Origin: Halomicrococcus gelatinilyticus
GTDB taxonomy: Archaea; Halobacteriota; Halobacteria; Halobacteriales; Haladaptataceae
Direction: 5' to 3'
DNA: 64,000 nt
Assembly: GCA_024227995.1 (NCBI GenBank)
Contig: CP100465.1
Location: 1 to 64,000 of the forward strand
The notes beneath the pieces were generated by a model, which was given only the letters and a program-made list of their open reading frames with translations, was not told the DNA's origin and made no database searches. This document shows positions 8,803 to 17,887 of the stretch, one piece after another (the first letter of the stretch is position 1; the number at the start of each line of letters is the position of its first letter). The position numbers and the translations under genes were made by a program.

Positions 8803-10215
8803 ATGGTCTACATGGAAACCGCCCTCACCAGTGCGGTCCTCGAAGCAGTACGTATCGGGGTCGGTTTCCTCTGGACTGCCGCGTGGGCGATCATCATGGG
8901 CCTGCTGGTCACGAGCCTCGTGCAGGTCTACGTGTCGAAAGAACGGATGGCACGACTCCTCGGCGATGATGACTTGAACGGCCTCGTAAAGGCGACCGTC
9001 TTCGGCGCGGCCAGTAGCGGTTGTAGCTTCGGCGCCGTCGCGATCGCCAAGGGGCTGTTCAAGAAGGGAGCCCACGTGGTGAACGTCCTCGCGTTCATGT
9101 TCGCCTCGACGAACCTCATCGTCGAACTCGGCCTGATGATCTTGCTGCTCCTCGGCTGGGAGTTCCTTCTCGCGGAGATCCTCGGCGGGCTCGTTCTCAT
9201 CGCGGTGATGGCGCTCATCGTCAGCGCAACGCTTCCCGAAACGCTCTTCGAAGAGGTTCGAGCAGAACTCGACCAGCGCGACCACGAACACGGCATCACC
9301 GAGGACCCGACCTGTGGGATGGAGGGAAAAGACGAGTACTCGCTCGTGACCGACGGCGGCGAGACGGTGAAGTTCTGTTCCGCGGGCTGTCTGGAGACCT
9401 ATCAGCAAGCGGTTGCCAGCAGCGGCGGCTGGCGCGACGAACTGCTGTCGTGGGGTGGCTGGTACAAGGTCGGCAACCAGTACCGCAAGGAGTGGTCGAT
9501 GATCTGGAAGGACGTCGTCGCCGGATTCCTCATCTCGGGATTCGTCATCGTGTTCGTCCCGCAGTGGGTCTGGAACGGGCTCTTCCTGCAGGGAGACGGG
9601 CTGCTCGTCAGCGCGGAGAACGCGGTCATGGGCGTGACGATCGCCGTCCTCAGCTTCGTCGGCAGCATCGGCAACGTGCCGTTCGCCGTTGCGCTGTGGA
9701 GCGGCGGTATCAGCTTCGCCGGCGTCATCGCGTTCGTCTACGCCGACCTCATCACGATTCCCGTGCTCAACGTCTATCGCAAGTACTACGGCTGGAAGGT
9801 GATGCTGTACATCCTCGGCGTGTTCTTCGTCACGATGGCCTTCACCGGCTTCCTGATGGAGGAGGTGTTCACCCTCCTCGGCATCGTCCCGGACCTCGCC
9901 GGCGGGCAGACCGCCACCGAACAGACGTACTTCGCATTCGACTACACGTTCTACCTCAACGTGCTCGCGTTCGCCCTCTCCGGGTTCGTCCTCTCCGTCT
10001 ATCGACGAGGACTCGGGGCACCCGGCCAGTACCGCGACCCGGTCTGTGGGATGCGTACCGACGGGAGCGGGCCGAGCGCCACTCACGACGGCGAGACGTA
10101 CTACTTCTGTTCGGACCACTGCAAGCGGTCGTTCGAGGAGCGTCCGGGCGAGTTTTCACACCAACACCCGGCGGTTTCGGCACAGGAGTCGTCCCGGAGC
10201 CACGAGTACCATTGA
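8803..10215 (+). CDS. ArsP/DUF318-type permease with two YHS domains
   Basis: Membrane permease of 470 residues in the ArsP/YraQ (DUF318) family, built as two related membrane halves (about 10-150 and 220-400) with matching signatures: ASSGCSFGAVAIAKGLFKKG in the first and GSIGNVPFAVALW in the second. A YHS/TRASH metal-binding domain follows each half, at about 168-200 (DPTCGM ... FCSAGC) and 412-450 (DPVCGM ... YFCSDHC). YHS domains bind Cu, Ag or other soft metals, so metal export or delivery is likely. An alternative start is the Met at 8812. It heads an 8.8-16.1 kb copper island; the exact metal is inferred. Confidence 0.85.
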   Translation: MVYMETALTSAVLEAVRIGVGFLWTAAWAIIMGLLVTSLVQVYVSKERMARLLGDDDLNGLVKATVFGAASSGCSFGAVAIAKGLFKKGAHVVNVLAFMFASTNLIVELGLMILLLLGWEFLLAEILGGLVLIAVMALIVSATLPETLFEEVRAELDQRDHEHGITEDPTCGMEGKDEYSLVTDGGETVKFCSAGCLETYQQAVASSGGWRDELLSWGGWYKVGNQYRKEWSMIWKDVVAGFLISGFVIVFVPQWVWNGLFLQGDGLLVSAENAVMGVTIAVLSFVGSIGNVPFAVALWSGGISFAGVIAFVYADLITIPVLNVYRKYYGWKVMLYILGVFFVTMAFTGFLMEEVFTLLGIVPDLAGGQTATEQTYFAFDYTFYLNVLAFALSGFVLSVYRRGLGAPGQYRDPVCGMRTDGSGPSATHDGETYYFCSDHCKRSFEERPGEFSHQHPAVSAQESSRSHEYH

Positions 10216-10301
10216 ACGACCCGTTGAGTCGCGTTCGCTGCTTGAAGTCGGCGGCGACACGCGGAGCGTTCGAGAAGAGGCGATATTCGGGGTGATCGAC
10301 G

Positions 10302-11219
10302 CTAGGCTCGCACCCGCCCGGTGGCCGACACCGGGTCACCGTTCCGCGTGTACGGCTGGTCCGCACCGGGGAACTCGAGCTGGCGGTTGTCGTTGGCGTC
10401 TGGGTGGAGCATGGCCGTCAGTGGTCGTGGTGACCGCTGCTGTTGGGTCTGGGCCTGCATCTGGCTCATCAACTGGCGCATCTGTGCGTAGTCCTGCATC
10501 TGGTGGCGCATCATCTGGCGCATCTGCTCCTGCTCGCGCGACTCGTCGGCGGCGTGCATCAGCATCTGTCGTTCGCGCATCGTCGTTTGCTCCATCAGTT
10601 GCGCCATCTCCTGCATCTGGGCCTGGTGTTGCCCACTTTCCATCATCGACTGCATCAACGCACGCATCCGCTGGCGGTCCTGCATCTGCTGGAACATGAG
10701 CGACATCATCTGGTCCATCTGCGTCTGGTTCATCATCCCACCCATCTGATGGCCACCGGATTCGTTCACGGTCCCTTCCCCGGATTCGTTCATGATCTGT
10801 TGCATGGCCCCGTGCGGCATCTGCTGTGCCTGCATCGCCATCATCGTCCCCTGCGTCTGCGTATCGGTCAGCAACTGCCGCATCTCCTGCATCTGTGACG
10901 ACAGCGAGACCGCGCCCGGAGCGGGTTCTATCTCCACGTTCTCGTGCGTTCCCGCGTCGAGATAGTTCGAACGCCCGACGACCGCGCCGCTCTCGTTGTG
11001 GATGAGGATGAACCCCCCGTCCGGCAGGGTCGCCGACGCGACCGTCACGGTGGTCCCGTTGGCCGTCTGGTCCTGGAACTCGATCGTCGACTGGACGTTC
11101 TGTTGCCGCGCTGCCGTGGCGCTCGTGGCCGCGCCAGCGGTCGCGATCCTGGCGCTCGCGACGAGCACTCCGACCGTCGCGAGTACCAGGCACTGTCTGC
11201 GTGTCCTTGGTCGTTTCAT
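10302..11219 (-). CDS. secreted Met/Gln-rich DUF7282-like protein
   Basis: About 305 residues. The signal peptide (residues 1-32) starts MKRPRTRRQ, with a hydrophobic core and an AGA cleavage region. Residues 38-100 resemble the DUF7282 beta domain (STIEFQDQTANGTTVTVASA, then LPDGGFILIHNE). The rest is low-complexity, very rich in Met, Gln, His and Arg, with over 30 Met between about residues 109 and 280 (for example QMQEMAQLMEQTTMRERQML). Clustered Met and His are typical Cu(I)/Ag(I) ligands, and the gene sits among copper-handling genes, so a surface copper-binding role is a reasonable inference. I start 21 codons inside the longest frame, at the signal peptide. Confidence 0.75.
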   Translation of the reverse strand: MKRPRTRRQCLVLATVGVLVASARIATAGAATSATAARQQNVQSTIEFQDQTANGTTVTVASATLPDGGFILIHNESGAVVGRSNYLDAGTHENVEIEPAPGAVSLSSQMQEMRQLLTDTQTQGTMMAMQAQQMPHGAMQQIMNESGEGTVNESGGHQMGGMMNQTQMDQMMSLMFQQMQDRQRMRALMQSMMESGQHQAQMQEMAQLMEQTTMRERQMLMHAADESREQEQMRQMMRHQMQDYAQMRQLMSQMQAQTQQQRSPRPLTAMLHPDANDNRQLEFPGADQPYTRNGDPVSATGRVRA

Positions 11220-11418
11220 TCCCGTCCCCCCCAGAGGACAGCAAGGGTGACGCGAGGTGCACCCTTGATTGTGATTGCCCACGTTGACGACTACCGTCTC
11301 GATGGGACGACAGGATGGAGCCGACGGCGAGCTATCGCGGCTTCTGGTCGGGAGGGGTTCTCTTCACCGTTCTCGCATGGTCGGTACGTCTTTGCACTCT
11401 GGCGTGGTAGCCGTGCAC

Positions 11419-11763
11419 ATGACGACGACAAACCGTGACGACTCGTGGTTGCGACTCATCGTCGTAGTACTCGCCATCGTCCTGCTCGCACCGATGCTGA
11501 TGATGGTGTTCGCGTTCCCGATGATGGGCGGCTGGATGATGGGGCCCGGATACGGCGGGCAAGCACCACTCTGGGGCTGGGTGATGGCTCTGGTTCCGCT
11601 GCTCGTCGTGGTCGGTCTCGGATACGTCCTGTACCGCGCTCTCACCCGTGACGGGACCGGTGGAGACGACGCGCTCGAAGAGCTGCGGATGGCGTACGCC
11701 CGTGGCGACATCTCCGAGGAGGAGTTCGAGTCGCGCCGCCATCGCCTCCGGCAAGAACAGTAG
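11419..11763 (+). CDS. SHOCT-domain small membrane protein
   Basis: 114 residues. Two TM helices (about 10-35 and 50-68) separated by a Met/Gly-rich loop (PMMGGWMMGPGYGG) are followed by a C-terminal SHOCT motif (DALEELRMAYARGDISEEEFESRRHRL). SHOCT segments are short oligomerisation modules on many membrane proteins and often accompany copper genes. The ATG at 11419 gives a standard short N-terminus; upstream in-frame sequence is not protein-like. It lies between the Met-rich protein and the multicopper oxidase, divergent from the former. Confidence 0.75.
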   Translation: MTTTNRDDSWLRLIVVVLAIVLLAPMLMMVFAFPMMGGWMMGPGYGGQAPLWGWVMALVPLLVVVGLGYVLYRALTRDGTGGDDALEELRMAYARGDISEEEFESRRHRLRQEQ

Positions 11764-11854
11764 CAAGCGCCGTCGCGCGCCGAGTGCGGAGTCCCCTTCG
11801 TCATTCCACGGGCTGTCGGATGCAAAATCGGTCGATATCGTATTCACCCTGCCG

Positions 11855-13388
11855 TTAGACGTACTCGACGACGCGTGCCATCCCCGCCTCCAGGTGGTAG
11901 AGGTTGTGGCAGTGGAACAGCCAGTCACCGGGGTTGTCCGCGACGAAGTCGAACGTCACCGACCCCATGTGGCCCGGTACGATGACCGTGTCCTTCATCG
12001 CGTCGCCGACCCGGAAGAAGTGGCCGTGGAGGTGCATCGGGTGGATCACCGGGCTCCTGTTCGTCATCCGGACGCGCACGTGCTCGCCCTCCTGCACCTG
12101 GAGGGGGTCGGCGTCCGGATACGACTGGCCGTCGACGAGCCAGCCGTACGACCCGCCCATCTCGGGCGACAGCGTCAGGTCGAACGTCCGGTCAGGACTC
12201 CCACGGAGGTCCTGCGGCACCTGTTTCGCCTGCAGGTCGCTGTACTCGAGCGTTCGCCCCAGGAGTCGAGGCGCGTCGGCGACGTGTCGCCATCGCCGTA
12301 CCGGAGTACCGCACTGGCTGGCCGTTCGTTCGCGTCGAGCGGTCGTCCCCGGATCTCCCACGCGCCCGGGTTCGTCGCTTCGACGACGGCGTCGTAGCGT
12401 TCGCCGGACCCGAAGACGAACGAATCGACCGTCACTGGGTCGACGGGGCGTCCGTCCGCGTGCGAGACTGTCAGTTCGTGGCCGGCGACGCCGACGCGGA
12501 ACGCAGTCGCACTGCTCGCGTTGATGAAGCGCAACCGGACGCGATCGCCCTGTTCGACGTCGAACGTGGCCGGGTCAGCCGGAAGGCGACCGTTCACGAG
12601 GAGCCCCGCGTACGGTGGACGGCGGTCGCCCATCATTCCACCGCCCATCCCACCGCCACCCTGGCCGTTACCGTTGCCACCCATTCCGCCATCACCGCCG
12701 CCCATCCCACTACCACCGCCCATGCCGCCGCCACCGCCACCCATACCGCCGCCACCGCCACCCATGCCGCCGCCACCGCCGCCCGAAGAATCGCCGAGCG
12801 GTTCGGGCGGTCGCGTCAGGTAGTCGTCGAACAGGAGCGTGTACTCGCGGTCGTACTCGACGTGTGGGGACTCCTCTTCGATCACGAGCGGCGCGTACAG
12901 CCCCCGGTCGAGTTGCAGACCGACGTGGCTGTGGTAGAAGTACGTCCCTGCCGGTTCGGCGCGGAACTTGTACGTGAACGACTCGCCGGACTCGATCGGC
13001 TGCTGGGTCACGTTCGGTACGCCGTCCATCGGATTCGGAACGGGAACGCCGTACCAGTGGATCGTCGTCCCTTCGGAGAGGCGGTTCGAGAGGTCGACGC
13101 GGACGACGTCCCCCTCGGTGACGCGGAGTTCCTCGCCGGGGAACGCTCCGTCGTACAGCCAGTTCTGAGCTGACGTGCCAGCCGGCGACACCGTACTGGC
13201 GTTCGCAGTCAATCGTGTTTTCGTATCTGCTGGTCCCGAAACGGTCGTTCGAGGTGCGGGAGATTCCCTGTCGTTCTCGGACGACGGAATGGCGTCGGAG
13301 GCACACCCGGCGAGAGTCCCGAATCCGATCGTCCCGACCCCGCGAAGGAGGTCGCGTCGAGAGAGAGAGTGGAATCTCGTTCTTTCAT
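11855..13388 (-). pseudogene. multicopper oxidase, two frameshifts
   Basis: Laccase/CopA-type multicopper oxidase reassembled from three frames. From ATG 13388 the reading MKERDSTLS should run into a Tat/lipobox signal RRDLLRGVGTIGFGTLAGC. That needs four copies in a (TC)n tract where five are present (13359-13369). The main body (13212 down to about 12260) holds the first copper sites: HWYG, then YFYHSHVGL. At a run of four G (complement of 12257-12260) the frame is lost; a fifth G restores GRTLEYSDLQAKQ and the C-terminal sites HPMHLHGHFF and WLFHCHNLYHLEAGM. All copper ligands survive, so decay is recent, phase-variable, or an assembly artefact. A Gly/Met-rich linker (about 12640-12790) sits between domains. 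Confidence 0.85.
12640..12790 (-). repeat. GGM-rich low-complexity linker
   Basis: Inside the multicopper oxidase the DNA repeats GGN-rich units encoding runs of Gly broken by Met (GGGGGGMGGGGGGMGG and variants with Ser, Asp or Asn). The unit of about 21 bp is repeated imperfectly. Such tracts vary in length by slippage. The Met spacing suggests a flexible linker that can also hold Cu(I). Confidence 0.75.
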
Positions 13389-13570
13389 CGTTCGGGATAC
13401 GCGCCGGATACCGATAAAGTGCGGTATTGAATATATTATGAAAGACAGTTGCGAGGAGGATGTCGACTGGATGACTAGCGCCCGGCCTTCAAAATCCGAA
13501 ATCTATCGCTCCGTAATCCCCATAATCGAAGGCGAAACGAGGAAAAATGACCCGCCCGTACGTTGACTGT

Positions 13571-13768
13571 ATGGTCGACGAACTTACCGTCGAAGGGATG
13601 AGCTGTGAAGGCTGCGAGCAGTCTGTCGAATCCGCGCTCGAAGAGATGGACGCCGTCGACAGCGCACGCGCCGACAACGAGTCCGACCAGGTCAGGATCG
13701 ACGGGAACCCGGACGCCGACGCCGTCGCGCAGACGATCGAAGACGCCGGGTACACGGTGCGGCGTTAG
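13571..13768 (+). CDS. CopZ-like heavy-metal chaperone (HMA)
   Basis: 65 residues forming a single HMA domain. The metal-binding motif GMSCEGCEQSV lies at residues 9-19, followed by the usual beta-alpha-beta core (ARADNESDQVRIDG ... AVAQTIEDAGYTV). Such proteins carry Cu(I) to P1B ATPases. I start at MVDELTVEG; eight more in-frame residues upstream would be unusual for the family. It converges on the copper ATPase gene, and only about 50 bp separate their stop codons. Confidence 0.9.
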   Translation: MVDELTVEGMSCEGCEQSVESALEEMDAVDSARADNESDQVRIDGNPDADAVAQTIEDAGYTVRR

Positions 13769-13820
13769 TCGTCGAACGCGCCGAGCCGCGATGCTTTCTC
13801 GGAAGACAGCGACGCCGGCG

Positions 13821-16070
13821 TTAGCCTGCCGGCTGCGCCTCTGGAGTGGGAGAGACGCCGGGAAGACTGGGAAGGTCGAGGTCGACCCGGCGGAGGAACT
13901 GCGCGTTGATGGCGACGATGACCGTACTGAGCGACATGAGTAGGGCGCCGACCGCGGGCGAGAGCAGGATTCCGACCGGCGCGAGGACGCCAGCGGCGAG
14001 CGGCAGCGCTAACACGTTGTAGCCGGCTGCCCACGCGAGATTCTCCTGCATCTTCCGGTAGCTCGCCGTGCTCAGTTTCACGAGCCGGACGACGTCCATC
14101 GGATTGTTCTGGACGAGGATGATGTCGGCCGACTGGACGGCGACGTCCGTTCCGGAGCCGATGGCGATGCCGACGTCGGCGCGGGTCAGCGCCGGTGCGT
14201 CGTTGACGCCGTCGCCGACCATCCCCACGAGCTTCCCCTGTTCCTGGAGTTCGGTCACCTTCTCGTCCTTGTCGCCCGGCAGCACCTCGGCGAAGACCGT
14301 GTCGATGCCCAGCTCGTCGGCGACGGCGTGGGCGACGTCCTCACTGTCGCCGGTGAGCATCGCCACCTCGACGTCGAGTTCGTGGAGCGCGTCGACGACC
14401 TGGTAGCTCTCCTCGCGGACGACGTCGGCGAGCGCGAACGCGGCGACGGGCGTCCCCTCCCGAACGAGGTAGACGACTGTCTGTGCGTTCGCTCCCGCGC
14501 GTTCCGCGAACGTCGCCAGTTCCGACGGCACGTCCGCGTCGAGATGCGAGAGGAGGTTCGGCCCACCGACGTGGACCGTGTCGCCGTCGACGGTGCCGCG
14601 CACGCCACGGCCCTTGAGCGCCTCGAAGTCACTGGCGCGTGGGGCGTCGATCTGTCGGTCCGCTGCGGCCTCGTGGACCGCCTGTGCGATCATGTGTTCC
14701 GAATCGCCCTCGACGGCGGCGGCGAGCGACAGCGCCTCGTCCTCGTCGACGTCGCCGACGGTCGCGACGTCCACGACGCCCTGCTCGCCCCTGGTGAGCG
14801 TGCCCGTCTTGTCGAAGACGATGGTGTCCAGTTCCCGGGCCCGTTCCATCGCGATCCGGTCGCGGATCAGCATGCCGTTCCGGGCCGCGAGCGACGTGTT
14901 GATGGCGACGACGAGCGGGATGGCGAGGCCGAGCGCGTGCGGGCAGGCGATCACGAGTACGGTCACGACCCGTTCGACGACCGTCGCGCCGAACGAGACG
15001 GCGACGGTCCAGGCGATCGCGGTCACGACGGCCACCACGAGGGCGACGTAGAAGAGCCAGCCCGCCGCGCGGTCGGCGAGCTGCTGCGTTTGAGATTCGC
15101 TCTCCTGGGCTTCCTCGACGAGGCGCATGATGCCCGCCAGCGTCGTCTCGTCGCCCGTCGCGCTGATGCGGACGCGAAGGCTTCCGTCGCCGTTGATGGT
15201 CCCGCCGATGACCTCGTCGCCCGGGTCCTTCGACACCGGGCGCGACTCGCCGGTGATCATCGATTCGTTGACGTCGGAATCGCCTTCCTCGACGACGCCG
15301 TCCGCGGGCACGTTCGCACCGGGGTGGACGAGCACTAGGTCCCCCTCGGACAGCTCGCTCACCGGAACCTCTTCGGTATCACCGTCGTCGGTGATGCGTT
15401 CGGCGGTGTCGGGGAGGAGTCTGGCCAGTTCGTCCAGTGCGCTCGACGCCCGGCGGACCGAGCGCATCTCGATCCAGTGCCCCAGGAGCATGATGTCGAT
15501 GAGCGTCACGAGCTCCCAGAAGAACGTCGACGCCGTCGGGACGACGACGCTCGCCAGGCTGTAGACGAACGCGACGGTGATCGCCATCGAGATGAGCGTC
15601 ATCATCCCCGGAGTGCGATCTTCGAGTTCGGGCACCGCCATCTCGAGGAACGGCACGCCGCCGTAGGCGAAGACGACGACCGCGAAGACCGGATTTATCC
15701 ATTCGCTGCCGGGGAACGCGGGGACCGAGAACCCGAGCCACGCCTGAAGCGTCTCGCTGTAGAGGAGGACCGGTATCGAGAGCAGCGTGGAGACGAAGAA
15801 CCGCCGGCGGAACATCTGCTCGTGTCCCTCGTGCATGCCACCGTCGCCGTGGCCGTCGTGGGTGGATTCCCCATCGCCGTGTTCGTGCCGAGCTTCGATC
15901 TCGTGTTCGGCTTCGTCGGCGTCTTCGGCCTCCTCCTCGAGCATCGATTCCTCTACCCGCGGTTCCTCACGGTCGCCGGTCGCTGGATCGTGACCGTCTA
16001 CGGGTCCGTCGTGATTTGAGTGGCTGTCCGATGGATGTTCGTCATCAGGCGTGTCCCTTGGGTCACTCAT
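13821..16070 (-). CDS. copB: CPH-type copper P1B-ATPase
   Basis: Heavy-metal ATPase of 749 residues. The N-terminus (1-85) is acidic and His-rich, with [16 protein letters not shown] just before the first helix, and lacks a Cys-based HMA domain. MITGES (271-276) is the actuator loop. The transport motif is CPH (376-378, in [15 protein letters not shown]), typical of the CopB/P1B-3 subgroup. The phosphorylated Asp420 lies in DKTGTLT, and [10 protein letters not shown] is the hinge. CopB-type pumps export Cu(II), Cu(I) or Ag(I). It is preceded by an 18-bp palindrome that may be an operator, and the His-rich N-terminus fits metal sensing or capture. Confidence 0.92.
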   Translation of the reverse strand: MSDPRDTPDDEHPSDSHSNHDGPVDGHDPATGDREEPRVEESMLEEEAEDADEAEHEIEARHEHGDGESTHDGHGDGGMHEGHEQMFRRRFFVSTLLSIPVLLYSETLQAWLGFSVPAFPGSEWINPVFAVVVFAYGGVPFLEMAVPELEDRTPGMMTLISMAITVAFVYSLASVVVPTASTFFWELVTLIDIMLLGHWIEMRSVRRASSALDELARLLPDTAERITDDGDTEEVPVSELSEGDLVLVHPGANVPADGVVEEGDSDVNESMITGESRPVSKDPGDEVIGGTINGDGSLRVRISATGDETTLAGIMRLVEEAQESESQTQQLADRAAGWLFYVALVVAVVTAIAWTVAVSFGATVVERVVTVLVIACPHALGLAIPLVVAINTSLAARNGMLIRDRIAMERARELDTIVFDKTGTLTRGEQGVVDVATVGDVDEDEALSLAAAVEGDSEHMIAQAVHEAAADRQIDAPRASDFEALKGRGVRGTVDGDTVHVGGPNLLSHLDADVPSELATFAERAGANAQTVVYLVREGTPVAAFALADVVREESYQVVDALHELDVEVAMLTGDSEDVAHAVADELGIDTVFAEVLPGDKDEKVTELQEQGKLVGMVGDGVNDAPALTRADVGIAIGSGTDVAVQSADIILVQNNPMDVVRLVKLSTASYRKMQENLAWAAGYNVLALPLAAGVLAPVGILLSPAVGALLMSLSTVIVAINAQFLRRVDLDLPSLPGVSPTPEAQPAG

Positions 16071-16108
16071 AAGTCATCCTCGTTGGTCACCCTACGCCAC
16101 CACAGATG

Positions 16109-16126
16109 AAAGGCCGTACGGCCTTT
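16109..16126. promoter_or_regulatory. copB: 18-bp perfect palindrome upstream of copB
   Basis: AAAGGCCGTACGGCCTTT is a perfect palindrome ending 38 bp upstream of the ATPase start codon. As DNA it could be an operator for a dimeric metal-responsive regulator. As RNA on the plus strand, followed by T residues, it could be a terminator of a rightward transcript, but no rightward gene ends here. I favour an operator. Confidence 0.45.
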
Positions 16127-16253
16127 TTGCTCGGTCGTGAACACGACTGTCTGGGCGTCGTATCCGAAGTTCCGACCGGCGCTCTCACTGCGTCGCCAGT
16201 AGCGATCGGATGAATCAGTTGTGTAGAGAACGTCTTTTTCCGGTTGACATCCT

Positions 16254-16273
16254 CCCCGCCCTGAACGGCGGGG
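16254..16273. repeat. CCCCGCC/GGCGGGG hairpin, IS200/605-like relic
   Basis: A 7-bp stem with a 6-nt loop (CCCCGCC-CTGAAC-GGCGGGG), preceded by TGACATCCT and followed by CTTTCTC. In haloarchaeal genomes this exact context commonly marks the ends of IS200/IS605-IS1341 elements. No TnpA or TnpB remains here, so it is a relic end or a terminator-like hairpin. Confidence 0.5.
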
Positions 16274-16322
16274 CTTTCTCTTCCCACTTCCGTAACGCAG
16301 TCACGTTTCTCGGTCGGTCGTC

Positions 16323-16556
16323 ATGTCCCCTGTCCGATGCGCTTCCCGAGTCCACCGACAGCCCGGCGACACCGCCGGTCAGGATCGACGATTCGCTGCC
16401 GACCGCCGCGAGTGCGCGTGCCCTACCTGCGTGGAGAACAACGGCAGGCTCGACCCCTGCGCGCGCTGTCGGTACACCGGCTGCTCGTCTGATTTCGCCC
16501 GCTGCGGCCAGGACGCGCCCTCGATGAGTAGCGAGTTAGCAGGATGTTTCGGTTAG
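16323..16556 (+). CDS. small Cys-rich zinc-finger-like protein
   Basis: 77 residues with four Cys pairs or singles in a zinc-ribbon-like layout (RECACPTC ... DPCARCRYTGC ... FARCGQD). The N-terminal 28 residues are unlike the Cys part. A neighbouring frame there reads an acidic, Pro-rich sequence (SDALPESTDSPATPPV), so a one-base shift may have replaced the original N-terminus. A decayed relative lies at 44788-45002, with matching sequence before the ATG and in the Cys-rich half. No specific family is recognised. Confidence 0.45.
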   Translation: MSPVRCASRVHRQPGDTAGQDRRFAADRRECACPTCVENNGRLDPCARCRYTGCSSDFARCGQDAPSMSSELAGCFG

Positions 16557-17473
16557 GGATGGAGATTCTTGACACCTACTTCGCCGTGCAGATTTACACC
16601 CTCTCGAACGCTGTCTGGCTTGCTAGGCCGCTCGTCGCAGTCCCCACTGGAAGCGGATTCAGTAACAGTTCGCAATTCGCCCGAAGGAATGCCCCTCGTG
16701 ACCTGGTGTACGATTTGGGACTGGCTCTTGGTGCCTGGATTTATGTGCGACGCGGCGGGGGTTTCGCAATTTGGGAGTAGACGGCCTGTAAGTACAGTAT
16801 AGGGTTTCTGGGGTTGCAGTTTCTTTTGTGGTGAAACGCCGGTTTTGGCTGGAGAATATGGGTGTGTTCGCCGGTTTTCGGTTTGGAGTGCCGATTGAAG
16901 GTGTGGTGTCGTATCCGTCTATATGCGAGTTGAGAAGGCTTGTAGACCGCGATTCTTGGAGTACGGGGTGAAGTCTCCTTTGAGCGAATTGCGGGGACTG
17001 AAACGGCCGATTTGTCCAGCGAAACCCGAAGTGTACCGGAAAATTCGGTTTCAGCTTGCTATCGTGTCGGGACGAAGCGTCTCTCGGCGGTAGCTATCTG
17101 GGCTTGGCTGACGTTCTAAATCTGTTAGAGAGACCGTCTCTCCTGGGGAAATGGCCAGTAGCTGGTCCTGCATTAGTCTCTGATCTACCCTCGAATATTT
17201 TGTATCTAGATTCAGCAGTGTACACCCACTATCACGGCCGTTCTTTCTGAATATAGCCGTAGTGTACACGTTTGTTGGCGGGGGAGTTCGGGCTCAACGC
17301 CCATGAATTAGCCAGTGAGTATGGGTGTATGATTCAGGCAATTCGGCTCTGTTGAAACCCAATTGCTCGATTCCTTTCCTGTTGAAACAGTATTGGGCAG
17401 CGCTAGGTACTGACCTCTGTCCGAGGAACGGCATCGCCACTCTTTTCAAAGTCGCGTCAAGAACAATTGATTG
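16557..17473. other. AT-richer non-coding accessory DNA
   Basis: About 900 bp of lower GC than the rest. Short frames on both strands lack haloarchaeal amino-acid bias. It contains a solo transposon end at 17344 (see separate entry). I see no RNA gene or further repeat. Confidence 0.45.
17344..17360 (+). repeat. solo end of the GGCnnTGTTGAAA element family
   Basis: GGCTCTGTTGAAACCC is identical in its core to the terminal repeats of the three cargo elements elsewhere in the window. No partner end with a matching 8-bp duplication was found nearby, so it is a solitary or decayed end. Confidence 0.6.
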
Positions 17474-17758
17474 ATGCCCTCCAACAAGGCAACAGCCGCG
17501 GCACCGATAGCAACCGGCGTCCTCCTCGCCGGGGCGGCTGCACGAGAAGTCGCACAACATGGACTCGAAATCTGGACCGCGCTGGCACTCACTGGCGGCC
17601 TCTCCGCGGTCGCTGTTGGGCTCAGCGTTCTGACCGGCCTCAATGGGTTCGATCCCGACTCAGACGACCTCGATGGATCCCGCGACCGGACGACGGTCGC
17701 GCTCGCCGGCCTCGCGCTGACCTGTATCGCCGTCGGTGCCGAGGCTGCACTGGCGTAG
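17474..17758 (+). CDS. small membrane protein, unknown function
   Basis: 94 residues, beginning MPSNKATAAAP. Three hydrophobic segments lie near residues 9-25, 36-55 and 77-93, joined by an acidic loop (GFDPDSDDLDGSRD). Codon use matches haloarchaeal genes. It lies between two solo transposon ends (17344 and 17828), so it may be a passenger of a decayed element (inference). No family recognised. Confidence 0.6.
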   Translation: MPSNKATAAAPIATGVLLAGAAAREVAQHGLEIWTALALTGGLSAVAVGLSVLTGLNGFDPDSDDLDGSRDRTTVALAGLALTCIAVGAEAALA

Positions 17759-17827
17759 ACGACGCCCACTGACCCACAATTGCTCTCCATCTGACACCCA
17801 CTCGGCGTATGTTGAGTAGGTACTTCT

Positions 17828-17887
17828 GGCCCTATTGAAATCCCCGTTCAGTGATAGGTTTGAGAAGCCCTGCTGCATACAGGGCGC
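17828..17887 (+). repeat. solo transposon end interrupted by an IS
   Basis: GGCCCTATTGAAATCC begins an end of the cargo-element family. About 42 bp inside lies the subterminal motif CTGCTGCATACAGGGCGC, which continues as GTATCG after the inserted IS (17888-18823). The IS therefore hit exactly inside the subterminal motif. The opposite end is not seen. Confidence 0.65.

Noticed and set aside
10443..10898. His/Leu-rich plus-strand frame
   Set aside because: Reverse complement of the Met-rich protein; a low-complexity artefact.
12460..13173. long plus-strand frame rich in His, Thr and Ala across the multicopper oxidase
   Set aside because: It is the antisense of the oxidase with its Gly/Met linker; no start or family signature.
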